From NCBI RefSeq assembly GCF_964340395.1, contig NW_027554294.1, positions 1 through 64,000 on the forward strand: a stretch of DNA of 64,000 nt, given 5' to 3'. Made by a program: the position numbers and the translations under genes. The notes beneath the pieces were generated by a model that was not told where the DNA came from, did not search any database, and was given only the letters and a program-made list of their open reading frames with translations. Position 1 is the first letter of the stretch; the number at the start of each line of letters is the position of its first letter. This document shows, in pieces, positions 1 to 11,520 of the stretch. The DNA is from Glandiceps talaboti. Lineage: Eukaryota; Hemichordata; Enteropneusta; Spengelidae.

Positions 1-260
1 GACACTTTCATTTTCAAGATTAACCCATGTAAAAAGTTGCCATTTGGCCAAAAAATTGCCCAATTTTTTGGTATTTGCCAAAATATTGGCCAATATTTTG
101 AGACTTTCCAAAATATTGGCCAATATTTTGAGACTTCCAAAAATATTGGCCAATATTTTGTGAGTTTGCCAATATATTGGCCAATATATTTTCAGCTCTC
201 AAATAAACTGCCCAATATATTTTTCCTAAATGAATGTATTTGGTCAATATATTGGTTTCC
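1..260 (+). repeat. Left arm of a 6.6-kb inverted repeat, built from AT-rich palindromes
   Basis: This stretch is the reverse complement of 6299-6575 with only scattered mismatches. Both arms begin GACACTTTCATTTTCAA and run inward through the same order of sub-units. The core is three near-identical copies of a 22-bp perfect palindrome centred on TTGGCCAA, separated by short AGACTT-type linkers, followed by related TATATTGGCCAATATA palindromes. The first base of the window coincides with the outer end of the match, so the true left border and any target duplication may lie outside. A foldback-type transposon is the simplest reading. Two independent copies of a palindromic repeat in opposite orientation would look the same. 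No transposase was seen. Confidence 0.75.
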
Positions 261-334
261 TTTAAACAATTTTACCATTTTGTCCCCACAGTTACAAAAT
301 TTACTACTTGTAACATGTTTTCGTCGAGGTATGT

Positions 335-960
335 AAAGGTACTTAAAATGTTAAACTGAGACCATGAACTGAGAGTCTCAGTTGCAAAAAAATAGCCATC
401 TGAGACTAGTCTCAGTTTGCCAGTCTCAAATGGCAAAAAAAACTTCCATGGTTAGAGTGTTTAATATGTTCTTAGGATTTCGATACTTGTTTGTATTTGT
501 ATTGTAATCAATGTTGCCTTCCATACATACCTTTTGTTATTCTGTGTATATGGTGTCAACTCTTTCTTTTGTGTAGTTATCATGTGATCTGTATGTGTAG
601 TTTACTAAGCCTTTGTTTTGTTTCTAGCATGGATGTATTCATAGACCCTTATGATGTATTAGGGATGCATCTATGTTACTTGTAATGTTTGTTGTCATTA
701 CAATCTTTGGTAAATTTTCAGTCTCAATAGTATACATGTAGAGTGACATCATGAATTTTTGTGAACTGAAACTATTCTCAGATAGACTTTTTTTAATCTG
801 GGACTGAAGTTCATGGCAAACCGAGACTGGTCTCGGATATGGATGGCTATTTTTGGCAAACTGAGACTCAGTTCATGGTCTCAGCATGTGACACCCAGTC
901 CCTCCAGGTGGGTGGAGGGACTGTGTCTCAGTTTAATGTTTTACATGTAGGTACTTTGTG
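335..960. mobile_element. MITE-like element with inverted CTGAGAC-rich ends
   Basis: The left end (about 338-445) and right end (about 790-958) are inverted copies. Each carries AATGTTAAACTGAGAC or its close equivalent, then CCATGAACTGAG, TCTCAGTTTGCC and an AAATAGCCAT block in mirrored order. The right end has an extra segment containing a perfect 11-bp hairpin (896-923, CAGTCCCTCCA with a 6-nt loop). The middle is AT-rich and has no convincing coding content. It lies inside the inverted repeat of 1-6575. A fragment of about 36 bp at 537-573 recurs at 3300-3336, suggesting a relic second copy. The family is unassigned and the borders are approximate. Confidence 0.6.
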
Positions 961-3900
961 TACCATTACATACCTCTTTATTCATTATATTTTAAACTCA
1001 TTACTTAATTGCAGTTTTACTTTTCAAACACAACTAATAGCTCCCTTTCAAAGCCAGGCACTGCACTGTGTGTGTTTTTAATCCCAGTAAAGCTCAAGAC
1101 TTGACATTTTTTACAGCTCATTTTAAAAGATAGCCACTAGGCCAATGGGTCCATGTTCAAGATGGCCACAAGCTTATGCTCCATGTTCAACTACAACGGC
1201 TTGCCGTATGTGGACCATCTTGTGTGAATAGTTTAAATCTTAAAGGTATCTCAGACATGCAGACATGTTTACAAAACTAATTTATTTGAATGTTGACAGT
1301 TTCTTCTAATAATGTACAGAGTTTATACACATTGTGATTGTGACGTCCTATATGTAATATCTCTGGATAAATTCTCAGGATTGGGGTTGGAGAACTACTA
1401 AACATTTTGCATCGGAACTTAGGGAAGGGTTTGCCTGTGATCAGTGATAGTGGTAACATTTACCTGTTACCAGTGAATATCACTTTGATGACAAAAAATT
1501 TTCATTTGTCCTTAAAACAGAGAGGAATTATTTTGATTCTGATGGCTAATTGAAAGATGAATATTTTGACCATGTATCTGGTACTATGAGGAAACATTTA
1601 GTCAACATCACAAAAATATTGGCAATTTGCTGAAATCTACTGACAATCTGAATAGCTGTTGGTGAATGGTAAACTAAATAACTATCGATTTGCTTGGAAA
1701 AATCATGGAAGTATAACCCACTACCTGGGATATCCCTAAACTCTTGTTCTTTGTTGAAATTTATCAACATGACAAAAGAGTGACAGTCACCCTTGTATTC
1801 AGATTGTAGCAATGTTTGTATGTACTTTACTTTTGCACTCACAATGATAACACAACAATGTAACGGTCACCTTGCAGCTTGGCTTCAATACAAGTATGTT
1901 CTGTCACAGACAAGGAACACATGTGCTGCATGTCTGTGGTTCGATCTGTGTGTCACAAACCGTACCCCTTTCTACCTCAAGTTGTCTTGGCCAGTAGATG
2001 TTGTCTCTCTTGCATGATCATATAAATGTATCTGTAAGTGAAGCAAGTCACGTCATTTCTGACATATTTAATATTTCATGGGTGCACCATTGAAATTTTT
2101 TCTTACTCAGATATGTGTATAGGGCTGAAAAGTATATTTTACGGCTATAGTTACCAGAATTCCCTAAATGTTGTTTTCAAATCAATTAAAAAAAAATTTT
2201 CATTTTGTCACGGACAAGAAACACTCTGTGCTGAATGCTTTGTTAACAAATGGCATGAATGCTACATTTGGAAATAATTTGCACACTGTCATTGGGTATA
2301 AAACATGGCCAACTTAATACAAAATATGTAAATAGTATGCAAATGAGCATTTTCCAAATATGATTTAATGACCTGACACAGTGTTATGTAATCATGATAA
2401 AATATCCTGAGATTATCACAGTCTACATGTCATAATCTGCAAAAGCAGCATACTAGTGCTTGATCGAAAACCATCGCGTCATGTTCTAGTCTTCAGATGC
2501 TTAGATGGCAATTTTACAATCGTATGGCACGTCAATGGAAAGAAGGAAAACTTGCCCTAGTGGAAATGTCACTTTGATACAGAGTGGAAGTGAAAGTTCC
2601 GAGATTGTGGTAAGTGTAGCTCTATCATTTTGGAAAGTTAATTGATTTCTGTTGTTGTGAATGTTATTGTCAATAGAATACATCTATGCTGACCAAAGAT
2701 GATTTGCTACTCAATTTCCAGACTCCACATATAATGGTTGATTTTCAAGTGAAGATGGTAATTTTATGGTAACATGTCATTGTCCAAAACGTGTGAACAG
2801 TAAGCATTCTACTGTGGAGTGGCCTTGCATTTCATTTGTTTTCTCAAAATGTTGAACTACTCACAGACAACTAAGAAGTTAGTTGTGTAGCAGTCTTTGT
2901 TGTTTGCTTTAGAGGTGCTTCCTTATCGAACCTTCAATTACTCTTGGAAGGATGTGACCCCAACCCATTTTTACCGGTAAAAACTGAAACTTCTAGCATA
3001 GGCAGTGGATCACCTTTGTCCATAAAATATATGCTAGACCCCTCAGGCTATTTTTCTCACTATGATGGCTACCAAAGGTTGCCAGTAAGGGCTAGCCCAA
3101 AGTGTCTAGGAAAAGTTGAAATTTTCCTTAGAGCTAATTTCTATTTTGTGGGTTGAGTAATGTATGGTAATCTATTCAATAACCCATGACCTCTAGGATA
3201 TGTACATTAACATACATGATTATAATGTTTGCGTTCTTACTGAGGATTACATCTTAGTGTTTGTGTAGCAACCGGTTTGCAATTCTATGCATATCTTTTC
3301 TTATTCTGTGTATATGGTGTGAACTGTTTCTTTTGTCTGTGCTTTGTGAAGTATGATTCATATCACTACTAGTGATGTGATGTGACCCCTAGCTGTACCG
3401 TCTGTGGTTGCATTTTAGCCCACATAGTGTATTCCAAGTTCAAACTGGTGATACCTCTTATACTTAGTTTCAAATTGATTTCTCACAAAAAGGCAACTAA
3501 AGCTTGGAACATTTCCCTTGAAGCATGTCAAGAGAAAGGTTCTTGTATCTGAATGCCTTTTTCAGTTATTCAGTCTATACGATGGGATGTCTATCTAGGT
3601 TCTATGCTCAGTCATGATGGTATATAATCTCACTACTGTATATACATGTATGGTAATTGTGAGTTTGATGAGTGTGTACATTGACATTCACACATTTTGG
3701 TTGATCCATTGTGGTTATTTTTACCTCAGACCACTAAAGCCACTGACATGTTCTCTGTATTACTAGCTGTCAACTACCTTCTCTGATCAGCTGTTATTTA
3801 TATCATCAAAGTGTGGAGATGACTTTAGCTAGACCTCAGGCTTTCGCCCTTGATTGTGTCCCACCTATCAGAAACACAGTGTTGAGAAGAAAACCTTACT

Positions 3901-5357
3901 GCAAAAAATTTTCAATTAACATAATGAGAATGAAGATATTTTTCCAAAAAGCCTTCAATCATCATATGGATATAATTGGAGCCATTTATAAATTGTATGT
4001 TTGTACCAATCCAAAGCATCTCACAGGGTTGAATGAAAATGTATTCTTTGCCTCAGTAATCAGTAATAACATCTGTGTTATTTTGTGATGAAATCTATAA
4101 ACTTTTCATTGACATGCACAAACAATTTGTACATGATACATGACCTGTGTGTTTCTCGAAGCACAGAAAAAATGCTGAAAACAAGACCCAGAAGCTAGTG
4201 CTCTGTACAGCAGTTTGAATTTCCCGCATTTGCATAGATTAGCCATAATCCTCTTTATATAGGGCAGTTGTGTCTATATTCAGTTACATAATGCAAGTTT
4301 TAATGCAAGCTCTTTTCTTTGTTTTTCAGGTTAAAGCTGTAATGACTGCCTTATGGAGGGTGAATGGATTGTGACAGTATATGATGAACTATGTGTGGGA
4401 AAGATCATAAAAACTAACTGGAAAAATGCTTTAGTACATTTTTTGGAAAAAAACTGGTGTTTATGAATTGTGGGGTGAAAGGTAATTCTGTTTGGGAGGG
4501 AAATTTCAAAATAGAAACTTTGTCTTGGGAAGGGGCTGAGATAAAGATAAATTTATGAAGTAAAAGTTAGATGTTTCAATATTACATTTATGCATCATGG
4601 TCTTTTTTCAACAGGTGTATGTGTGTGCCATTTCTCATTGTTAACTCTTCACCATGGTTACAAAAAGAACTGTAGTTCTTGAGAATGTTTTAAGAATTTT
4701 TGTGCTTTGTATCAAACACTTTTTCTTTTTATATTCCAAATGGTATGTAAAATTGCTGAGTATTCGGCTTGTCAGTATACCTTGTATATATGTGATGGTC
4801 ATTGTTATTGTTACAAGAAAGTTCAATTGGTCAGTCACAAACACTCATTCGATTGATCTGCTCAGAGCAATGAAGTTTTGCAACCCCCCCCCCCCCCCCA
4901 CCAAAAAAAATAAAAATAAAAATAAATAAATAAATATTAATGTCAAAGCAAGAGTTCATGGTGGAAATTTTGTTGAGGAAGCTTCCAACACTGCAGCAAC
5001 TAGGAAGTGGGGAACATAGAATTTTGGATAGTAAATAAACAAGAAAGGATTACTTTCAGCTGTATTTCCCATCTACGATAGCTCGCCCAATATTGTCGCT
5101 GTTATTATACTAGTTTGAAAGTGGTCATTTCTTTTGTCCTAGTCCATAATGTGTAAACTAGCACAGCAACTAGGCTCATTTAAAATTAATGTTCAAATAT
5201 TTTAAAGTAAATTGGCAATAACAAGGTGTAGATAGGGGAAATGATGGATAGTGTATAAAAGTAAAATATTTCACAATGTTTACATTTGATGCAACATTTG
5301 GTATTAAACATTATGGGATGGAAAATTTGATTTTAAAAAATAAGGGAATAATTCCTA
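961..5357. other. No supported gene; AT-rich interspersed sequence
   Basis: I found no protein family, splice-delimited exon or RNA gene here. The open frames are short and do not resemble any family. A C-run with an A-rich stretch sits at 4885-4935. A short duplicate of the MITE interior is at 3300-3336. Confidence 0.5.
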
Positions 5358-6183
5358 AAAATACTGCAAATGGCACTGTAGCACAACTGTACAGTTTTTA
5401 TAAATGTTTATCCACATGCCCAGGTCCATGTTAACAATAGGTGTTCATTTGCTGGATGACTATCCAGTTGCCTATCCAACCATGTTGCTATCTTTGCAAT
5501 GTAAGCAATCATTTGGCTGTTGCTATGGGCGTGGTCATGTTGCTAGACATACTTGCATACATTATAAAATGTTTTTCTTCACTTTTCTATGAATTCTCGA
5601 TATTATCTTTGCAATGTACGCAATCATTTGGCTGTTACTATGGGCATGGTCTTGTTGCTGAATGTTTACTCACTTGCCTACCTGAAGATGTTGTTATTTG
5701 ACCAAAATATACTGCCATCTGGTTGTTGTTAAGGGCGTGGTAATGGTTGCTAGGGCCAATTGTGTCAAAATATTTTAAGAAAATCTGCAGAATAACACTT
5801 TTAGAAACATCTCACCAAGTTTCAGTCTCACTGACCATGTACTTTTTGAGATATAAATTTTTGACCAAAATTCACGTTTACAACTACTTTGCATATAACT
5901 GACAATATAATTTGCATCATCATGTCTTTTGAATCATCATGTCATGAACAAATCTGAATTTACTAGCCTTCAAAACTGTTCCCACCAAATTTCAGGCCAA
6001 TCTACCCAGTCTTTTTTGGAGTTCAAATATTTTTACCAAAAATCCCATTTTTGTGACCCAAAATCATATTTCTGATGCAATCATTTTCATTTGAACAGTT
6101 TCCCAACTAGACACCAGAAGTAACATGACCACCAAATATCAAAGCAATCAGTCCCAGCGGTTTTTGACTTTAAGTTGTTTACA

Positions 6184-6236
<53 letters not shown>

Positions 6237-6294
6237 TGACAGACAGTTTGCCATGCTTATAGCACTATTGAACCTTATCAGTTCAGTTGTGCTA
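5358..6294 (-). mobile_element. Non-autonomous Helentron-like element, TAGCAC-head family
   Basis: Read on the minus strand it starts at 6294 with TAGCACAACTGAAC, a spacer, then the inverted GTTCAATAGTGCTA, forming a hairpin head. A GTCTGTC motif and a long (TG)n follow (6181-6234 on plus), then the family text starting TAAACAACTTAAAGTC. Near the far end, 5379-5389 holds the inverted head (CAGTTGTGCTA on minus), followed by a small TGCC/GGCA stem-loop and TATTTT. Head, microsatellite, subterminal inverted repeat, stem-loop and T-rich end match the known layout of HINE/DINE-type non-autonomous Helentrons. Assignment is by architecture only, since no Rep/helicase is present. Confidence 0.6.
6181..6234. 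repeat. (CA)n microsatellite inside the Helentron-like element
   Basis: This is an almost pure CA dinucleotide tract. It occupies the same internal position as the TG tracts of the related copies at 7357, 19563 and 35429, so it appears to be an inherited part of the element. Confidence 0.95.
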
Positions 6295-6298
6295 AAAA

Positions 6299-6575
6299 GG
6301 AACCAATATATTGGCTAATACTTTTATAGGGGAAAAATATATTGAGAGCTGAAAATATATTGGACAATATATTGGCAGACTCCAAAAATATTGGCCAATA
6401 TATTGGTAAACTCACAAAATATTGGCCAATATTTTGGGAAGTCTCAAAATATTGGCCAATATTTTGGGAAGTCTCAAAATATTGGCCAATATTTTGGCAA
6501 ATACCAAGAAATTGGGCAATTTTTTGGCCAAATGGCAACTTTTTACATGGGTTAATTTTGAAAATGAAAGTGTCA
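6299..6575 (-). repeat. Right arm of the 6.6-kb inverted repeat
   Basis: This is the reverse complement of 1-260 and ends GAAAGTGTC at 6575. It contains the same tandem 22-bp palindromes centred on TTGGCCAA. The inner border abuts the Helentron-like element that starts at 6294. Unique-looking sequence follows 6575. Confidence 0.75.
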
Positions 6576-7276
6576 AATGCAAGTTTATGTCATGATTTGA
6601 TATGTCTACAGTGAGCAGCATATCTATTAACCCTTTATCAATCAAAAAAAGAGACCTTTCCAAAGTGGAATAGAATTTCCGAAAGTTTTCCGGAAGCTGT
6701 TTTTTATAATATTATATCATAACAATTTAGTTCACATTTACTTTGATCTGCAATGGGATGGATGTTTGAAATGAATGAATGTAACCTGACTTTGAACATA
6801 CAAACACATTCAAGTATCAGAAATGCATACTTGACAATCACATACATTTGTGATAACAACTTTTACAATAAATACAATAACAATTTGACAGACTAAATTA
6901 TATATAAGAAAATCAAGAATACATGGTAGTCTAATAGCTTCAAAAATCATTTCTGGCTCTTTAGTATTGTACAAATGACAATAACATATGGAAATAAGTA
7001 GTGACATATTCATTGATATTTATCTTGATAATGTCGAGACAAATTTAACCTATAAACTTGATTACACAGTGATTTTGGTGATTTGTCTCTCCAATTGGCA
7101 GCATGAAATTTTATAGCTGAAGGGCATATACACTAGTACTCCTCAAACAATGAAACAGCAAGATATTGAAGGGAAGACCATTAATTAGGATTTGTGTAAT
7201 ATGATCATGTTTTCCATCACTGTTATAAGTTGGGTGACTGAGTTATGTGCTTTTCTGAAGAGATTTGTACAGGTTT
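6576..7276. other. No feature recognised
   Basis: AT-rich sequence with no recognisable protein, RNA gene or repeat family. Confidence 0.5.
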
Positions 7277-7356
7277 TAGCTCAACTAAACACTCAGGATC
7301 AGTCGTACTTATGGCATGATGCAGTGTCTGACCGTGCGTGTGTCTGTGTCTATGTA

Positions 7357-7427
<71 letters not shown>

Positions 7428-9489
7428 ACAACTTAAAAAATCAAAATGATCTTACGAGTGATGTGTGATTTGGGTTAAAAAACTTAAACTCATAAACTGC
7501 TAGACAGGTATAGGTCTGAAATTTGCTGGGAACTTTCTTAAAGGTGTTTAGGTGTTCACAATAATTTGTCCATGACAAGATGATCCCATCAGTGATAGTT
7601 CCAAAGCTACTGCGCAGTTTGGGCTGAAAGTTAATGGGATGCATCTGGGGATGTGTAGATGAAGCTGTATTCATCATGTGATGATCTTAACAGCGATATG
7701 CAAATAAGTCTAACTTGGTGGGAATGTTGCTAGAGGTGATATTCTGCAGTTAATGTTGACCACACCCTTAGCAACAGTGAAATGACGATGCACATTACAA
7801 AGATAACAACAGGGATGGGTAGGTAAGGGATGACATCGAAATCAAACACATCGTAATTACGCGTCATAACGAGCGTAGATACGCATAATTTTTTATCGCC
7901 AACACACAATAGTGATTCTCACCTTCCGTGTTTCCAATGATGACATCGTCTTCTATCGTAGTTGATCGTAGTTTGTCATAATTTTTGATCGTCAAAGAAA
8001 ACCACGTACTCCAGTCAGTAATGTGCTGATGAAACTAGTACTGTACATGTTTTTATGAGTGCAAGTTCATGGGCGATATTCATAAAAAAAAAACTATAAG
8101 ATACGCACGAAATCAAAGTTTCAATATTCAGTAAATCTTTTCACGAACATGACGGTATGTATTCGAAATTTATTGTGATGGACGCATGGACGTAATATTG
8201 TAACAGTCCTGGGTTAACAGTAAATCTTTGAGGAAGATTATTGTACAATTGTGTGACTTTCAAAGCAGTTAGACTTTCTTTTTGGTTTTTGCACGTCGAC
8301 AAACTAACAGTACAACTTACAAGCTCATGCTTGACGGCCATGGTAGGGCCAAGAAATACTGTTGAATTTCCGGGTTGCGGAAGTGCAGTTTTGACTTTTA
8401 TATCATCAAATAACGGGATTTGTTTTATATATTCTAAAACAACAACTAATTTTTTGTGTTTCTCAGTACAGTAACATTCCTAAATGATGGGGTTGAGTTG
8501 AGAAATCGCAATGTTCGGCAACACGTGGCGTGATGCATGATGTCGGTAGATAAACATAGAGACGCAAGTGATGAACGTATTCAGTTATTCCTAGCCCGAA
8601 ATTTCGTTATATAAATGACGTTTTTTAGGTGAATTCTAAATCAATCAAATCAAACCATATATATTAATGCGAGACAAGCTTTAGTTTATAATTTGTTTTT
8701 ATGGACAATGTTCGAATTCAACTGACGAATCCTGCGACTCGAATCTAACATGATCAATGCACCGTTCACCAGCCAGACGAAAATGGTCGACATGTTTGTT
8801 GACTAGCCGAGAAGTGCATAAGGAAGTTGTGAGGCAGTCCGAATAAATAGATGTAAAATCCGACGTTTCGAATAAAAATTCTTCTTCAAGGTATTTTTAG
8901 GCAAGACATATTAGGTAAACATCTGAATATATCTGAAACACTTAGTTGACTAGCCGACTGTATGAATGCCATAGAAGGCATCTAATGAATAACATTGAAA
9001 AAAGTAAGCGTGAAACTGATTTGCACAGGAAAGAAAATCTTTTTGTTTCGTTTTTTTTTTCACGATGAAGACTACGCGTAAATGGTCGTAGTTTGGGCTT
9101 ATGAATAACGAACAATAGGTGTTTACTTTTTATTGTCTACAACCTAAAGTACATGAATATGCGTTGAGACTTATGAATATTCACCGTAGTACATCGTAAC
9201 TACTAGTAGCTACTCGTCTTTACTCGTTACGATGCGTAATTACGATGCTTTTGATTTCGATGTCGCCCCTAAGTGACTAAAGGTTCATAAAATGTATGCA
9301 AATATGCCTAGCAACAGGACCGCACCCATAGCAACAGCTAAGTGATGGTTTATATTGCAATGATGAAAAGTGGGAAGGGTGGGCAAGTTACTGAAAATTC
9401 CAAAAATGAATGCAAATATCCCTAGCACCAAGGCCATGTCCATAGCAACAGCCGAATACAGTTGTGCTGCAATGCCATTAGCCCTATTT
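7277..9489 (+). mobile_element. Helentron-like element (TAGCAC-head family) split by a Harbinger-like insertion
   Basis: The copy begins TAGCTCAACTAAAC, then has a (TG)n tract (about 7357-7427) and the family text (ACAACTTAAA, a TTGGGTTAAAAAAC stretch). It resumes after 9272 with the GCAAATATGCCTAGCAACA motifs seen in other copies. The 3' end has the inverted head at 9459-9469 (CAGTTGTGCTG), a decayed TGCC-ATT-GGCA stem-loop and TATTTTT. Removing 7827-9272 leaves about 770 bp that lines up with the copy at 19518-20880, including the GATGGG(T/C)AGG(T/C)AAGTGA junction. No coding capacity is visible. Confidence 0.6.
7827..9269. mobile_element. Non-autonomous PIF/Harbinger-like DNA transposon with TAA target duplication
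   Basis: The left end reads GGGATGACATCGAAATCAAA and the right end, inverted, reads GGGGCGACATCGAAATCAAA. The similarity continues through CATCGTAATTACGC for about 50 bp. TAA flanks both sides (7824-7826 and 9270-9272). The related repeat around 20690 shows the uninterrupted site, so the insertion is directly demonstrated. A TWA duplication and GGG-starting TIRs are typical of PIF/Harbinger. The 1,443-bp interior has no recognisable transposase or Myb-like protein, so it is probably non-autonomous. A diverged copy of its interior lies at about 26230-26650. Confidence 0.8.
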
Positions 9490-9491
9490 TT

Positions 9492-9720
9492 GAAATCTAC
9501 CTGCACCGGCAGAATTAATTAACTTTTCACCACTCGCAAGTGGTGTATTTTGCCACTTGCTACTCGCAACTTTCACTCGCATCATGCATATTTTGTACCT
9601 TGTACCTGGATAATTTGAGCCCTGGAAGTAACCAAGCTTGTATTTATGGGAGTCGACAGGTTGGCCAGACGAGTGTAAGCCTAGCAACACCATGAGGGGG
9701 GCGATACAGCACATGGCTGG
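9492..9720 (-). repeat. Short copy of the CTCGCAAG repeat element
   Basis: On the minus strand this matches the outer parts of the element at 15573-17558. The shared 5' part starts CCAGCCATGTGCTGTA and contains TACAAGCTTGGT and CTCAAATTATCCAGGTACAA. It then jumps to the shared 3' end GTGCAGGTAGATTTC. The 1.7-kb interior of the long copy is absent. Whether the short form is a deletion product or the ancestral form cannot be decided here. Confidence 0.7.
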
Positions 9721-9988
9721 TAATGATTCTCTCTGTGCAACCCTCGGAACCGCGACATTTTTTTAAGAGTCAGAAGCCCAGCACACATTCTCATTGAGAC
9801 CTCAGAGGTATCAAGGTTTAACATTGTTGGGAGGGAAGTGGGTAATAAAGATTTTGAAGTAATCTGTAATCAGTAAAGTAAAGGCAGCAATTAATGGTAG
9901 GTGATTAGTGAGGTTATTACAATAGGCTTCTGTTAGTCTGTTATTCTGCAGTAAATATGTAAATGAGTTATGCTGTGTGCTGCAGTCA

Positions 9989-10082
9989 CGCCACATCATC
10001 TGCGACGGTCTCTGCTTCCACCATATGTGTATTAACGCCACATCATCTGCGACGGTCTCTGCTTCCACCATATGTGTATTAT
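9989..10082 (+). repeat. 47-bp unit present twice in tandem
   Basis: A unit starting CGCCACATCATCTGCGACGG occurs at 9989 and again at 10036 with no visible difference. It is a recent local duplication just upstream of the LINE fragment. Confidence 0.9.
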
Positions 10083-10389
10083 CTTGGATTTGGTTCGTAT
10101 TGCCACTGCCTCTTCATTATAACGGCCACCATTTTATCAAGTCATGCCTTCAGTACTGTATAGCGCTGCCACCTTTAGCACTGCCACATTGATGAACATT
10201 GGAAAGAATGTCATCAGCATCTCTATTGTCTAAAGTGAATACCAATATGGAACAAACTCAAGAATCTGAATATATGCAAGACCCCGGATACCAAGAGAGG
10301 CTGTACTGCCGGCAGACTGAAGCAACATATCCTATTGAAACGATCATCTGTTAAAGAACTATCAACCGACTGATTCTGTATCAGTTATG

Positions 10390-11520
10390 TCTTGTCAAGA
10401 TTCCTGTCACTCAAAGCCTTAAACGTAAAACAACTGTTACAGAAACATTATTCACGAGTACTTAATTCAGTTGACTTGTTCTCCATGTCTGTAGAACTTA
10501 TGGAGGTTCGTATAAAAACTCAATTGTCGTATGTCATATTTGTTGTCGTCTACCATCCTCCGCCAAACAAATCTAATGGTTATACCATTGATCATATTAT
10601 CACCCATGTACTACTACCGTTGCTGACGCTCAAGTGGAACCAGTCTACACCATGTCAAATCACTTTCTATCAATCACCCCTACCTCTACAGAGACACTCG
10701 AAAATGTATAAGCATGAGATGTTTCAAAGGTTTCTCTGCTGATTATTTGCATCTGACTTCATTTCCCGTTGTACTCAAACACTGGAAAATGTTGATTATC
10801 ACCCAAACTTGACTCACTCTATCATATTCTTCATGATACACATGATTATCATGCTCCTCTGCGGAAACGATTGGTTCCTAACATTACTGATTACTGATTC
10901 CATCTTCGAGGAAAGCAAGGATGAAAGCTGAGAGAGCCTGGAGAAAATCTGAACTGGAAATGCATGCCAATTATACAGAGAACTTCAAACAAATGTGCAA
11001 AAAGTTAAAGCTGCCAAGAAAAGTTACTATGCCGGCCTGGTTGAAAACTGCTGGAGTTCAGAAAAAGCTCTTCACTGGACTTCATGGACATACAAAAACT
11101 CATACATTACCCGATCATAATGACTCTGTTGAACTTGGAGATTGGTTTGCCCAGTTTTTCTATGCCGATGACTCTAATTTGTCTTTCCCCCTTACAAATT
11201 ACGATGATACACTTAGAAATCTTGAATCATGTATTTCCAATGTCAGAGCTTGGATGTCTTCAAATTTTCTTTGCCTTAATGACAGATAAAACTGAATTTG
11301 TTATTTTTTGCTGGAAATTATGACCCTGCTTACAATGGCACACAAAATATTCGTTTTGGTGATGCGTTGATTTCTGCCCAGTGTCAGGCAAAGAGCCTTG
11401 TAGCCAGCCTTGATTCTTGTCTCTCTCTGAATTAAGCCTCATGTTAGCCAGATTTATTGTTCTTCCATGTTTCATATTTGCTGTATTACTCCTGTACGTA
11501 TGGGGAGTAAACAAATCAAT
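10390..11520 (+). pseudogene. L2/CR1-like LINE relic: endonuclease part joined to the end of the reverse transcriptase
   Basis: Frame-shifted open segments resemble the ORF2 protein of L2/CR1-type non-LTR retrotransposons. About 10480-10590 encodes an endonuclease segment with VVYHPPPNKSNGYT. About 10905-11010 encodes the basic linker RKARMKAERAWRKSELE. About 11105-11160 encodes the pre-RT linker LPDHNDS..WFAQFF. The catalytic YADD of reverse transcriptase follows directly at 11161, then LESCISNVRAWMSSNFLCLN and KTEFVIF. After a frameshift, 11320-11410 gives FGDALISAQCQAKSL. Roughly 200 residues of RT (fingers and most of the palm) are missing between FAQFF and YADD. With frameshifts as well, it cannot be functional. 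Confidence 0.8.

Noticed and set aside
8015-8045. CTGATGAAAC resembling a hammerhead core
   Set aside because: No helix II between the two core boxes and no flanking helix I; not a ribozyme.
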